Of a stretch of 64,000 nt of DNA, positions 31,945 to 41,177 are shown in pieces; within the stretch, counting starts at the first letter, position 1; each line of letters starts with the position of its first letter. The position numbers were made by a program, and so were the translations under genes. The notes under the pieces were generated by a model that saw only the letters and a program-made list of their open reading frames with translations, was not told where the DNA came from and ran no database searches. The stretch comes from Herbaspirillum huttiense (lineage in GTDB: Bacteria; Pseudomonadota; Gammaproteobacteria; Burkholderiales; Burkholderiaceae_D). Where the stretch lies: assembly GCF_004367745.1 (NCBI RefSeq), contig NZ_CP037993.1, positions 4,278,001 through 4,342,000 of the forward strand. The letters run 5' to 3'.

Positions 31945-34603
31945 TTGTCTCCTCCTCTACCTCATGCAAAATCTCGATCTCCAGATTTTCCGGCCGATCA
32001 GTACTGAAATACGGTGTCCATCCTTGGACATCGCTCCTACCCTCCCAGGTTTTTCCGCTGCTGCTACGAGCGCGGTAGCGGACGTTCTTTAGCGGTCGTT
32101 TGAGCTCATCCACCAATCTGAAGCGCTCATCAAACACCGCCATCCCCGCCCCCTCCACCTGCGGCACCGGCATCGCATTCCCGCTCTCAAAGTGATTCAC
32201 GCTCGCCCGCACCTGAAACTGCCCCCGCGTCCCCAGTTCTATACCCTGCGCATCCAGCCGCACATAACTGCCGCCGCCATTGAGCAGAATGCGCTGATGC
32301 GCGCTGAGGACGATTTCATCGGCGGTCTGCGTGATCTTCAGTTTGGCCAGCAGATGAATGCCGTCCGATAGCGCGCGCAAATCAATGTCCCCGGCAGCCG
32401 CCACCAGGCGCAGCCCGGCCTTCTGCACGAACAGCCGCAAACTCTCGCGCACGCTGGCAAAGAAGCCGCCGCCCGCACTGAGGGCAATGTGGCGGCCAGC
32501 CGTGACCGCCGTGTCTGCCGTGCTGGCCAGATGCATATCCTGTCCGCTGGTGGCCGCAATGCCGGCCGGGCTGGCCAGCACCAGCAGCGGCGTGGCCAGT
32601 TCCGGAAAACCCTCCTCCTCATCCGGCCCATCCTTGCCACGCAGGGCCTGGTTCTGCGCATGCAAGGCGGCGGCTACCTGCGCCTGCTGCGCATCGGCCT
32701 CCTGCGCAGATGCCTGCTGTGCAAGACGCGCCAGTGCCTGCTGCTCCTGGCGAGCGCGCACCAATCGCGCCAGGGTCTCGCCCAGGTCCTTGGCGTGGCG
32801 GCGCGCTCGGGGCCGCGCTTCGGTGGTAACCAGCATCCCGCGTCCGGCCCGCAGCACTCCCCAGGCATCGGTGCGCAATTCCCATCCCTGGCCGCGTGCC
32901 TCCTGGCGGCCTTGCTGGTCCTCAATGCGGCACAGGTGGCCCAGCGACAGCTGGCTGTGGTACTGGTCGCTCCTGAACTGCGCCTGCAGGCGGCCCGCCG
33001 TGTCGTCGAGAATCAGATGGTTGCTGCGGCCGAGTGCACGGTTGCCGCCATCGTCGGTGAGCTCGCGGCTGCGCAGGCCGGTCAGCGCGCGCTGTGCAGG
33101 CAGCGCCCAAGGCGGCAGATGGTCAGCGTTGTAGAGGCTACCCACGATGACGGGCCGGTCCGGATTGCCATCCATCCATTGCACCAGCACTTCCGCGCCA
33201 ACCCGGGGCAAGGCCAGCGCGCCCAGCTGCGCACCCGCCCAGGGACTGGCCACGCGGATCCAGGCGGAACTGGCGATGTCATGACGCCCCTCGCGATCCC
33301 AGTGGAATTGCACGCGGACCCGTGCGTATTCATCGGTCCACAGCGCCGGCTGCCCCGGCACGCCCACCACCGTAGCGGTCTGTGCGCCACGTGCAATGGG
33401 CACGTGGCTGTTGTAGCCGGGACCTGGACGCCAGGGGATCTGGCGGCGCATGCAGCGGAATTCGTTGCGGTAAGGAGGCACGGCATCCTGCGCCGCCAGA
33501 GGAAAGTAATTGTTGTGGATGCGATGACGGACGCTCAGAATCAGGAACTCGTCCTGCCCCTGGGACGATGACCTGCCAAAGCGCGCACACTCGACATGCC
33601 CCACCAGCCGGAACCAGCGCCCCGGCATCATGGCGCGACAGTTGCCCTGCCCTTCCACCTGCCGCGCACGGGCCTCGATCTCCTCGATCCGCAAGCGGCT
33701 CTGCGCATCGCCATCGTCCCTGTCACGATAGCCATGGTGGCCGGTGTAGAGATAGTGCTCGATGGACGGTGCCCCGCCCTGTCGATTGAGCGTCGGCACC
33801 TCCATCCAGCGCGGTGTCGGCGACTTGAAATCGAAGCTGCCCAGCACCACGCTGCTCGCCGCCATCTCGCGCTGCGGCGACCAGCAGTCAATGGCATCGT
33901 CTTCGGCACTGCCGCCGTTCGCGTGGAAGCGCACGCTTTGTTCGCCATCGATGGCGGCTTGCTGGCAACTGTCGCTGCCCACGATCAGGGTATGGCCGCT
34001 GGCATCGTGCTCGTACCAGTAGTGCCAGCCGGCGGCTTCCCAACGGCGGCTCAGGTAGTTGTGATCGCTCTCACCGTACTGGAAGGCGTCGGTCATGGTG
34101 GCATCGCCACTGCTGACCTGCCACTGCCAGCGCGCATGCAGCGGGTAGTCGGCGAAGATGTCGGCAGTCTGCTGATGCAGGGTCTTGTCATGGAAAAGAT
34201 GGTGATCGCGCCGCCAGGAGAGCAGCCTGAACCAGGGCCCCAGCTGCGCTTCGTAGACCACCACCGCCCCATCGGCGCGTTGCCGGGAGAACGCGAACAC
34301 GTACCCGGAAAAGTAACGCAGGTGACCATCTTCCCGCACCAGCTCGATCACCAGCAGCTTGCCCATCATGGACTTGAGGGGCAGATGCGCATCATCGGTG
34401 AGCAGCTCCACGACAAAGGAAAAGTCACGCGAGAGCGACTCCTCGGCATCGAGCCGCTGCACCAGCAAGGGCACATCCGGGCCATCCCCATGGGGAAAGC
34501 GCAGGCGCATGAAACGCCGATGCTGCGGCTCGGAGACACATTGCCGGAAGGCCTCGGCCGTGGTCGGAATCGATGTCCGGATTGATATCGGGGGTGCGTC
34601 CAT
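31817..34603 (-). CDS. vgrG: type VI secretion spike protein VgrG with C-terminal extension
   Basis: This 928-residue spike protein has the N-terminal phage gp27-like region (from MRLRFPHGDGP), the gp5/OB-fold block (VRVQFHWDREG, WIRVASPWAG, GNPDRPVIVGSLYNAD), an Ala/Gln-rich coiled insertion around 660-720 and a DUF2345 beta-helix (ASPAGIAATSGQDMHL onward). A transthyretin-like module follows at about 822-880 (FRLVDELKRPLKNVRYRA), then an acidic tail. Such TTR extensions recruit effectors to the spike. CAGGAG precedes the ATG at 34603. No other tss genes are in the window, so it depends on a remote type VI apparatus. The 3' end carries the start of the effector gene. Confidence 0.92.
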   Translation of the reverse strand: MDAPPISIRTSIPTTAEAFRQCVSEPQHRRFMRLRFPHGDGPDVPLLVQRLDAEESLSRDFSFVVELLTDDAHLPLKSMMGKLLVIELVREDGHLRYFSGYVFAFSRQRADGAVVVYEAQLGPWFRLLSWRRDHHLFHDKTLHQQTADIFADYPLHARWQWQVSSGDATMTDAFQYGESDHNYLSRRWEAAGWHYWYEHDASGHTLIVGSDSCQQAAIDGEQSVRFHANGGSAEDDAIDCWSPQREMAASSVVLGSFDFKSPTPRWMEVPTLNRQGGAPSIEHYLYTGHHGYRDRDDGDAQSRLRIEEIEARARQVEGQGNCRAMMPGRWFRLVGHVECARFGRSSSQGQDEFLILSVRHRIHNNYFPLAAQDAVPPYRNEFRCMRRQIPWRPGPGYNSHVPIARGAQTATVVGVPGQPALWTDEYARVRVQFHWDREGRHDIASSAWIRVASPWAGAQLGALALPRVGAEVLVQWMDGNPDRPVIVGSLYNADHLPPWALPAQRALTGLRSRELTDDGGNRALGRSNHLILDDTAGRLQAQFRSDQYHSQLSLGHLCRIEDQQGRQEARGQGWELRTDAWGVLRAGRGMLVTTEARPRARRHAKDLGETLARLVRARQEQQALARLAQQASAQEADAQQAQVAAALHAQNQALRGKDGPDEEEGFPELATPLLVLASPAGIAATSGQDMHLASTADTAVTAGRHIALSAGGGFFASVRESLRLFVQKAGLRLVAAAGDIDLRALSDGIHLLAKLKITQTADEIVLSAHQRILLNGGGSYVRLDAQGIELGTRGQFQVRASVNHFESGNAMPVPQVEGAGMAVFDERFRLVDELKRPLKNVRYRARSSSGKTWEGRSDVQGWTPYFSTDRPENLEIEILHEVEEETNDAGVDAEKEKEEKEVEPQGRQERRDDESDGGVWRRGNRTQG

Positions 34604-34663
34604 ACAAGCTCCTGCCAGAACAGCGCAAGCGGCATGCAAGCGCAAGGGCAGGAATATGCGACC

Positions 34664-34687
34664 GATCAGTCGTGAAAAGATCAGTCG
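34664..34687. repeat. short direct repeat in the vgrG/torF divergent spacer
   Basis: GATCAGTCG occurs twice, 15 bases apart start to start, 61 bases upstream of the vgrG ATG. The 325-base spacer 34604-34928 contains no gene. It is locally AT-rich and must carry promoters for both directions. Confidence 0.45.
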
Positions 34688-34928
34688 CCGGGACAAATCA
34701 GGAAAACTTAGAAATTCCTTCGGACGCACAACAAAAAATTTCGAGGCAGCGCGCCGGCGTTTTGATGTATGGCAAAAGAGCGGAGTACTTCCATGCAAGT
34801 GATTACCGGCGCTCAGGAATGACGCTCCGCCTTTACGCGACGTTTACAGTCCGGCAGCAAAGTTTTACCCGGATTAAACGCATCAAAATCTAAGCTTGCG
34901 GCTCTTCAACCACGGAGCCACCAGCATC

Positions 34929-35792
34929 ATGAATCGCCGCACCCAACAACACATCCAGGATCCCGCACAGCAAGACATGGCACCGCTGGGCCAGCGTCGA
35001 CTGCGCAATGCGCAACTGGCCGGTCTCGCCACCCTGGCCGCCGCCGGCGCGCTGCTGGCCATCGCCGTGATCGCTCCGGCCCAGGCGCAGGAAGCCGCAC
35101 CCACCACCCCGGAGGCCAGCGCCTCCCCGCTGCACCTGGCCGGCAACATCGGCATCGTCAGCCAGTACGTTTTCCGTGGCACTACCCAGACCAACCAGAA
35201 ACCGGCACTGCAAGGCGGCTTCGACCTGAACCATGACAATGGCCTCTATGCCGGTGTCTGGATGTCCAACATCAGCTGGATCTCGGATACCAACCCGGCC
35301 GCCTCCGCCAGCCTCGAAGCCGATCTCTACGGCGGCTGGAAACCGGCGCTCACCGACTGGCTCACCGGCGACATCGGCGTGCTGCACTACGCCTATCCCG
35401 GCAGCTATCCGACCGGCATGACCAAGCCCGATACCACCGAGGTCTACCTCGGCGTGGATGCCAAGTGGATCGCCTTCAAGTATTCGTACAGCACCGGCAA
35501 TACCTTCGGCAATGCCGATACGCGCGGCAGCACCTATGCCGACCTGTCCGTGACGCATGAACTCTTTGCCGGCATCACCGGACTGGCCCACATCGGCCGC
35601 CAGCGCTATACCGGCTCCAATGCTTCCAACCTCTCCTATACCGACTGGAAGCTGGGCCTCACGCGCGACTTCTCCGGCTACGTGCTGGGGCTGGCCTGGA
35701 CCGGCAGCAATGCGCCCGACGCCGGCTACACCCTGCGCGGCAAGAACATCGGCAGCAACCAGTGGATCGCTTCGGTCAACAAGAGCTTCTGA
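34929..35792 (+). CDS. TorF-family outer-membrane protein (TIGR02001)
   Basis: This 287-residue protein has a long N-terminal region with a signal helix (ATLAAAGALLAIAVIAPAQAQ) and a mature barrel beginning NIGIVSQYVFRGTTQTNQKPALQGGFDL, the hallmark of the TIGR02001 / TorF putative porin family. It ends in a C-terminal phenylalanine. These proteins are probable small outer-membrane channels of unknown substrate. The ATG at 34929 is preferred over the TTG at 34896. It is the first of three plus-strand genes. Confidence 0.85.
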   Translation: MNRRTQQHIQDPAQQDMAPLGQRRLRNAQLAGLATLAAAGALLAIAVIAPAQAQEAAPTTPEASASPLHLAGNIGIVSQYVFRGTTQTNQKPALQGGFDLNHDNGLYAGVWMSNISWISDTNPAASASLEADLYGGWKPALTDWLTGDIGVLHYAYPGSYPTGMTKPDTTEVYLGVDAKWIAFKYSYSTGNTFGNADTRGSTYADLSVTHELFAGITGLAHIGRQRYTGSNASNLSYTDWKLGLTRDFSGYVLGLAWTGSNAPDAGYTLRGKNIGSNQWIASVNKSF

Positions 35793-35840
35793 GCCCTGTC
35801 CGTCTTCTGACAAGAGAACATCACAAGGAGGTGCATCATC

Positions 35841-36248
35841 ATGCGTAGCCGTCTGCACTGGAAACGTGGCGAGGATCGCCTCCACCCGCTCTCGCCGCGC
35901 CATCTGTTCCTGCGTACCGCCCAGCGCCGCCGCTATCGCTGCGTGCTGGTGGCGCTGCTGATCTTCGTGCTCTGCGCCAGCATCGCGCCGCTCACGCAGG
36001 CCGTTGCGCCCTACCGCGCGCCGGAAGACTACGGCCCCTCGCGGCAGGCCCTGCAGCACCGCGACGAGTGCCGACAGCAGATCAGTGCCTTCATGCCCGG
36101 CAAGATCGAGAGCGAGGAATTCGTGGCTCGCACCGACCAAGAATACTTCCGCTACGTGGTGCGGCATGCCCTGCGGGAAGTTCTCTTCATCTGCGATGCA
36201 CGCACCGGGCAGATCCGCCGCCAGATTGATATCTGGGGGGATCTTTAG
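35841..36248 (+). CDS. hypothetical single-pass membrane protein
   Basis: I do not recognise this 135-residue protein. It has a basic N-terminus, one membrane segment (CVLVALLIFVLCASIAPLTQAV, about 34-55) and a soluble domain with two cysteines, probably periplasmic. A strong AAGGAGG precedes the ATG, so the gene is real. It follows the TorF gene by 48 bases and may share its transcript. Confidence 0.7.
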   Translation: MRSRLHWKRGEDRLHPLSPRHLFLRTAQRRRYRCVLVALLIFVLCASIAPLTQAVAPYRAPEDYGPSRQALQHRDECRQQISAFMPGKIESEEFVARTDQEYFRYVVRHALREVLFICDARTGQIRRQIDIWGDL

Positions 36249-36353
36249 GTTCATATCGCGCTAGAACCGCCGTCCGGCGGGCATTCCCTTGCTGAGCGCA
36301 CAGCCGGGCTGGACAATCAGGCGGGCTGACGGCAAGATGCGGCATCCTTATCG

Positions 36354-36950
36354 ATGCCCCTACTGACCGACCTGCCCATGCAAGCCGACTACGCCACCAT
36401 CCTGCAGTGGATCTACCTGTTCAATTCCCTGGCCCTGGCCCAGCTGGCCCTGAAGCAACTGGGCCGACGCCGCAAGGCGCGCGCGCTGGAACAGCGCTTC
36501 CGCGCCGCGCAGACCGCCGAATGGCGCAACACCGCACCTGACTTCATGAACACGCGGCTCGGCACACCCCATGCCCAGGAGACGCGCGAAGACGGCACCC
36601 TGCTCTATCGCTGGCGTGGTGAGCGGCACTGGCTGGAAGCGCTCTATCGCGAAGGCCGCTGCGAGAGCGTGGAGGTCTCCGATCATCTGGAAGAAAGCTT
36701 CCCGACCGTCAATACCTATTTCAACTGCGCCGTGCTGGCCGCCCTGGTCTGCGCCTGGAAATTCTCCGGACTGGCCGATGCGCCGGAGTTGCCGGTGGCC
36801 GCTGCGGGCAAGCAATACCTGGCCAACTTCATCGTCTTTCTGGCCGGGGCGTGGCTGCTCTCGTTCGTGCTCAAGCGCCAGCGTCTGCTGCTCAATCTGG
36901 GCTGCATCGTGATGGTGGTACTGGCCCTGCCGCTGCTGAACTGGCCCTGA
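36354..36950 (+). CDS. hypothetical membrane protein
   Basis: I do not recognise this protein of about 198 residues. It has a hydrophobic N-terminal segment, a charged soluble part (about 35-120) and two C-terminal membrane segments (YLANFIVFLAGAWLLSFVL, LLLNLGCIVMVVLALPLL). ATGs at 36354 and 36378 are both possible, and neither has a clear ribosome site. It converges on kdpE with an 18-base gap. Confidence 0.65.
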   Translation: MPLLTDLPMQADYATILQWIYLFNSLALAQLALKQLGRRRKARALEQRFRAAQTAEWRNTAPDFMNTRLGTPHAQETREDGTLLYRWRGERHWLEALYREGRCESVEVSDHLEESFPTVNTYFNCAVLAALVCAWKFSGLADAPELPVAAAGKQYLANFIVFLAGAWLLSFVLKRQRLLLNLGCIVMVVLALPLLNWP

Positions 36951-36968
36951 GGCCGGTTCACTGCAGTT

Positions 36969-37679
36969 TCATTCGGCCACCACATCGGCTACCCGATAGC
37001 CCACGCCGATTTCGGTGAGGATGTGCACCGGCTGGGCCGCATCGCGTTCCAGTTTCTGGCGCAGGCGCTGCATGTAGATGCGCAGGTAGTGGCCATCCTC
37101 CGCATGCGAAGGACCCCATCCGGCCACCAGCAATTGCCGGTGCGTGATGACGCGCCCGGCATCGCGCAGCAGGGTGGCCAGCAGACGATATTCGATCTGC
37201 GTCAGATGCAGCGCCTCGCCGTTGCGGCTCACGCTGCGGGCCGGCAGGTCCACCACCACATCCCCAAGCCGATAGCGCCCGCTGGACTGCCCTGCACCCG
37301 AGGCGCGCGCATGGCGGCGCAGTTGCGCACGCATGCGGGCCAGCAGTTCAGGCATGCCGAAGGGCTTGACCAGGTAGTCGTCGGCACCGGCGTCGAGCGC
37401 TTCCACCTTCTCGGACTCCTGCGTGCGGGCCGAGAGGATCACGATGGGCACGCTGCTCCAGTTGCGGATCTCGCTGATGACCTGCTTGCCGTCGCCATCG
37501 GGCAAACCGAGGTCGAGGATGATGAGGTCGGGCTTGCGGGTCCCGGCTTCGGTGACGCCTTCACGTGCGCTCTTGGCTTCGTGGACGATGAAGCCCTCCT
37601 GTTCGAGCGCACTCCTGACCAGTTTGCGGATGTGCGGATCATCTTCGATGAAGACGATGTTGCCTGCGTGTTCTTGCAT
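36969..37679 (-). CDS. kdpE: potassium response regulator KdpE
   Basis: This 236-residue OmpR-type regulator has a receiver with FIEDDPHIRKL, the acceptor aspartate in LIILDLGLPDGDG and the lysine in YLVKPFGMPELLARMRAQLRR. The winged helix has LTQIEYRLLATLLRDAG and LRIYMQRLRQKLE. It starts nine bases after kdpD and, once phosphorylated by KdpD, switches on kdpFABC under potassium limitation. Confidence 0.96.
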   Translation of the reverse strand: MQEHAGNIVFIEDDPHIRKLVRSALEQEGFIVHEAKSAREGVTEAGTRKPDLIILDLGLPDGDGKQVISEIRNWSSVPIVILSARTQESEKVEALDAGADDYLVKPFGMPELLARMRAQLRRHARASGAGQSSGRYRLGDVVVDLPARSVSRNGEALHLTQIEYRLLATLLRDAGRVITHRQLLVAGWGPSHAEDGHYLRIYMQRLRQKLERDAAQPVHILTEIGVGYRVADVVAE

Positions 37680-37688
37680 GGGGTGTCC

Positions 37689-40445
37689 TTATTCCTCCGG
37701 CAGGGCGGGTTGCGTTTCCACCGGCAGCATGAAGCAGACGGTCGCGCCCTGCCCGGCTTCCTGCGGCGCGATCCAGATGCGGCCCTGGTGCGCCTCGATG
37801 ATGGCGCGGCAGATCGCCAGGCCCAGGCCGACGCCGGGGGTGGACGATTCATTGTCACCGCGCGTGAATTTTTCAAAGGCGTGCTGCGTCATGGCCGGCG
37901 GGAAGCCGCGCCCGTGATCGCTCACGCAGACCTTGACCTGAGGCTGGCCATCGCTGTCCTCCACGTGCGCACTGATGGCAATGGGGCTGCCGGCGGGCGA
38001 ATACTTGATGGCGTTTTCCACCAGGTTGGCCAGCACGCGTTCCAGCAATACCGCATCGACGCGCAACAGCGGCAGGTCGGGTGCGATGCGCGTTTCCACC
38101 TGGCGTCCTTCCAGTGCTTTGGAGAGCAGGCGCAGGGCCGAGCCGGTCAATTCTTCCAATGCATTCCATTGGCGATTCAAGGTCACCACGCCTGCCTGCA
38201 GGCGCGCCATGTCCAGCAGGTTGTTCATCAGCCCGACCATCTTCTGCGACTGTTCGCTGATGGTGCGCGCCATGGCGCGGGCATCCTCATCCAGGCGCTC
38301 GTTGGCAGCCAGCACGTCGGCACTGCCCACCAGCGAGGTCAGCGGCGTGCGCAGGTCATGCGAGATGGCCGAGAGCAGCGAATTGCGCAGGCGTTCCGAT
38401 TCCATGGTCACCAGCGCATCCTGGGCCACCTCGGCATAGTGCAGGCGCTCGATGGCCATGGCGATCTGCGAGCAGAAGATTTCCAGCATCTGGCGATTCT
38501 CGGGCAGGGCCAGTTGCGCGGCAGCCAGCTGGCGCTCCTCTTCACTCGCGCCTTCGATGGCAAAGGCCAGCACGCCACGCGTGCGCATGGTGGCCGTCAG
38601 CGGCAGGTACAGCGCCGCTGCGGAGGGCAAGGTGGCCGTGCCCTTGCCGGCGGCCTGGCCGTTGTCGTAGACCCATTGCGCCACGCCCGCGTCCACGCTT
38701 TTGAGGACGTGCGGGCCGCCGCTGTCCTGCTCGGGCTCGGCCAGGCGCAACTGGTCGGCGCTGTCGGGCAGGAAGAAGGCGATGCGCGCCCCGAACACGG
38801 CGGCCAGATGGCGGCGGCCGATTTCCAGGATCTGGTCCAGGGTCAGCAGCGCCGACAATTCCTTGCCCAGCATGTAGAGATTGGCGGCACGTCCTTCGCG
38901 CTGCATGGCCACGCTGGCCTGGCGGCGCAGGCGCGCCGTGAGCGAGCTGATGAACAGCGACACCGCCAGCATCACCGCCAGCGTCAGCAGGTATTGCGCG
39001 TCCGACACCGTGATGGAAAAACGCGGATCGACGAAGAAGAAATCAAAGGACAACACGGACAGCACCGACACCAGCGCCGAAGCCGCGCGGCCATAGCGCA
39101 TCGCCACCAGCATCACACCGACGAGGTACAGCATGATGACGTTGGCCGGATGCAGCTTGCCATCGAGCACGAAGGCCAGCGTCGTGGTGGCCATGCAACT
39201 GGCCACGGCCCACAGCGTGCCACGCGTGCGGCGGCGACGCGTGAGCAGGGCTTCGGCGGCGCTGGCCGCACTGTCGGTGCGGGCCTGTTCCTGCGGCACG
39301 CGGGTGCGGCTGCGGGCGATGGTGTAGAGGTCGATCTCGCCACCGCTACGCGCGATGCGCTGGGCCAGAGTACCGCGCGGCCAGCGCAGCAAGTGGCGCA
39401 GGCCGCCCTCCTCCTGGCCGATCACCAGCTTGCCGGCATTGCGGCTGCGGGCGAATTGCAGCAACGCGGCGGACAATTCCTCACCGCTGATGCTGGCCGT
39501 TTCCGCGCCCAGGGATTGCGCCAGTTTCAGATAGGAGACCACGCGTTCGCGCGCCTCCATCGCCTGACGCTGGCCCGACAGGTCGACGTGAACCGCCAGC
39601 CATTCGGCCTGCAGCTTCGCAGCCAGCCGGGCCGCTTCGCGGATCAGGCGTTCCTCGCCGGCACCGCTGCCGACCGCCACCACGATGCGCTCGCGCGCCT
39701 GCCACAGCTGGGCGATGGAGCGGTCGGCGCGGTACTGGCGCATGTCGGCGTCGACCCGGTCGGCGGTACGGCGCAAGGCAATCTCGCGCAGCGCGATCAG
39801 GTTGCCCTTGCGGAAGAAATTGCGCCCGGCCTTCTCGGCCTGCTGCGGCAGGTAGACCTTGCCCTGCTGCAGGCGGGCCAGCAATTCATCGGGCGGAATA
39901 TCCACCAGCATGACATCGTCGGCTTCATCGAAGACATGATCGGGCACCGTCTCGAAGACGCGGATGCCGGTGATCTGGCCGACCACGTCGTTGAGACTTT
40001 CGATGTGCTGCACGTTGAGGGTGGTGTAGACATCGATGCCGGCACGCAGCAGTTCATCGATGTCCTGCCAGCGCTTGGCATGGCGCGAGCCGGGCACGTT
40101 GGAGTGCGCCAGTTCGTCGACCAGGATCACGCCGGGCTTGCGCTCCAGCGCGGCATCCAGGTCGAACTCGGGCAACTGGCGATCGCGGTAAGGCACCATG
40201 CGCATGGGCAGGCGCGTGAGGCCGGCAAGCTGGGCCTCTGTCTCGGCGCGGCCATGGGTCTCGACCACGCCGGCGATCACGTCCGTGCCTTGTGCAGCCA
40301 GCGTCTGGGCGGCTTCCAGCATGGCGAAGGTCTTGCCGACACCGGCCGAGAAGCCGAAGAAGATCTTCAGGCGGCCGCGCGCCTGGCGCTCTTCGTCGCG
40401 CATCACGCGTTCCAGCAGGTCGTCGGGATCGGGGCGGGTGTTCAT
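37689..40445 (-). CDS. kdpD: potassium sensor kinase KdpD
   Basis: This 918-residue membrane kinase has an N-terminal KdpD domain with Walker A FGFSAGVGKTF, a universal-stress-like domain (about 250-370), four closely spaced membrane segments (about 395-500), a GAF domain, and HisKA with the phosphorylated histidine in SAISHDLRTPLTSL. The C-terminal ATPase has N- and G-boxes (NLVENAIKYSPAG, DHGRGFP, GVGLGLAI). It senses potassium and turgor and phosphorylates KdpE. A strong terminator separates it from kdpC, so kdpDE probably has its own promoter as well as any read-through. Confidence 0.96.
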   Translation of the reverse strand: MNTRPDPDDLLERVMRDEERQARGRLKIFFGFSAGVGKTFAMLEAAQTLAAQGTDVIAGVVETHGRAETEAQLAGLTRLPMRMVPYRDRQLPEFDLDAALERKPGVILVDELAHSNVPGSRHAKRWQDIDELLRAGIDVYTTLNVQHIESLNDVVGQITGIRVFETVPDHVFDEADDVMLVDIPPDELLARLQQGKVYLPQQAEKAGRNFFRKGNLIALREIALRRTADRVDADMRQYRADRSIAQLWQARERIVVAVGSGAGEERLIREAARLAAKLQAEWLAVHVDLSGQRQAMEARERVVSYLKLAQSLGAETASISGEELSAALLQFARSRNAGKLVIGQEEGGLRHLLRWPRGTLAQRIARSGGEIDLYTIARSRTRVPQEQARTDSAASAAEALLTRRRRTRGTLWAVASCMATTTLAFVLDGKLHPANVIMLYLVGVMLVAMRYGRAASALVSVLSVLSFDFFFVDPRFSITVSDAQYLLTLAVMLAVSLFISSLTARLRRQASVAMQREGRAANLYMLGKELSALLTLDQILEIGRRHLAAVFGARIAFFLPDSADQLRLAEPEQDSGGPHVLKSVDAGVAQWVYDNGQAAGKGTATLPSAAALYLPLTATMRTRGVLAFAIEGASEEERQLAAAQLALPENRQMLEIFCSQIAMAIERLHYAEVAQDALVTMESERLRNSLLSAISHDLRTPLTSLVGSADVLAANERLDEDARAMARTISEQSQKMVGLMNNLLDMARLQAGVVTLNRQWNALEELTGSALRLLSKALEGRQVETRIAPDLPLLRVDAVLLERVLANLVENAIKYSPAGSPIAISAHVEDSDGQPQVKVCVSDHGRGFPPAMTQHAFEKFTRGDNESSTPGVGLGLAICRAIIEAHQGRIWIAPQEAGQGATVCFMLPVETQPALPEE

Positions 40446-40478
40446 ATCGGGCGTTCAGGGTTGCTGCATTGTAGTGGC

Positions 40479-40514
40479 AAAAAGCCGGTGGCACGCGGGT
40501 TGCGTGCCACCGGC
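40479..40514 (-). terminator. strong intrinsic terminator between kdpC and kdpD
   Basis: On the minus strand a perfect 13-base hairpin (40484-40496 with 40502-40514) has a 5-base loop and is followed by TTTTT. It lies just after the kdpC stop and before the kdpD ATG. Confidence 0.92.
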
Positions 40515-40536
40515 CATCCTGCAGACAGCGAAGGGC

Positions 40537-41148
40537 TTACTTGGCCGCTTCCGTCTTGGGCATGGGTGCGGCCGCATCCAGCGCCAGGTTCAGCTTGAGC
40601 ACATTGACGCGCGGTTCACCGAACAAGCCCCATTGCGGCGCCTCGCTGTTGACGCGCACCAGCGCACGCACCTGCTCCACCGTGATGCCACGCGCACGGG
40701 CGACGCGACCGGCCTGGTACTCGGCCGCGGCCGGGCTGATGTGCGGATCCAGGCCGCTGGCCGAGGCCGTCAGCAAGTCAATGGGAATCGCACCCTTGTT
40801 GTCCGGATCGGCTTCCTGCAAGGCCTTGGCGCGGTCTTCAGCGGCCTGCTTCAGGGCCGGGTTGGTCGGGCCCAGGTTGCTGCCGCCGGAGGCCATGCCA
40901 TTGTTGGGGAAGGTACCAGCGGCCGAGGGGCGGCCCCAGAAATAAGCCGGACTGGTGAAGTTCTGGCCGATCAGTTCCGAGCCGACCACTTGGCCCTGGC
41001 GTTCGATCAGGCTGCCATTGGCCTGCTGCGGGAAGAAGGCTTGCGCCAGACCGGTCACCAGCAACGGATACAGGCCGCCCAGCAACACGCCCAACAGGAT
41101 GAAAAGCGTGATGGCCGGACGCAGCGGATGGGGAGTCGAGGTTTTCAT
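40537..41148 (-). CDS. kdpC: potassium-transporting ATPase subunit KdpC
   Basis: This 203-residue protein has one N-terminal membrane segment (RPAITLFILLGVLLGGLYPLLVTGLAQ) and the family blocks SELIGQNF, YFWGRPSAAG, DLLTASASGLDPHISPAAA and VNVLKLNLAL. It stabilises the KdpFABC pump. It begins about 30 bases after kdpB and ends in a terminator. Confidence 0.96.
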   Translation of the reverse strand: MKTSTPHPLRPAITLFILLGVLLGGLYPLLVTGLAQAFFPQQANGSLIERQGQVVGSELIGQNFTSPAYFWGRPSAAGTFPNNGMASGGSNLGPTNPALKQAAEDRAKALQEADPDNKGAIPIDLLTASASGLDPHISPAAAEYQAGRVARARGITVEQVRALVRVNSEAPQWGLFGEPRVNVLKLNLALDAAAPMPKTEAAK

Positions 41149-41177
41149 GTGACTTTCCTTGAGAGTCGTAATCGGGT

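Noticed and set aside
37023..40598. A plus-strand open frame of more than 1100 codons opposite kdpE/kdpD
   Set aside because: It is antisense to clearly recognisable kdp genes and is rich in His, Gln, Arg and Gly, as expected of the third-position shadow in GC-rich DNA. It matches no family.
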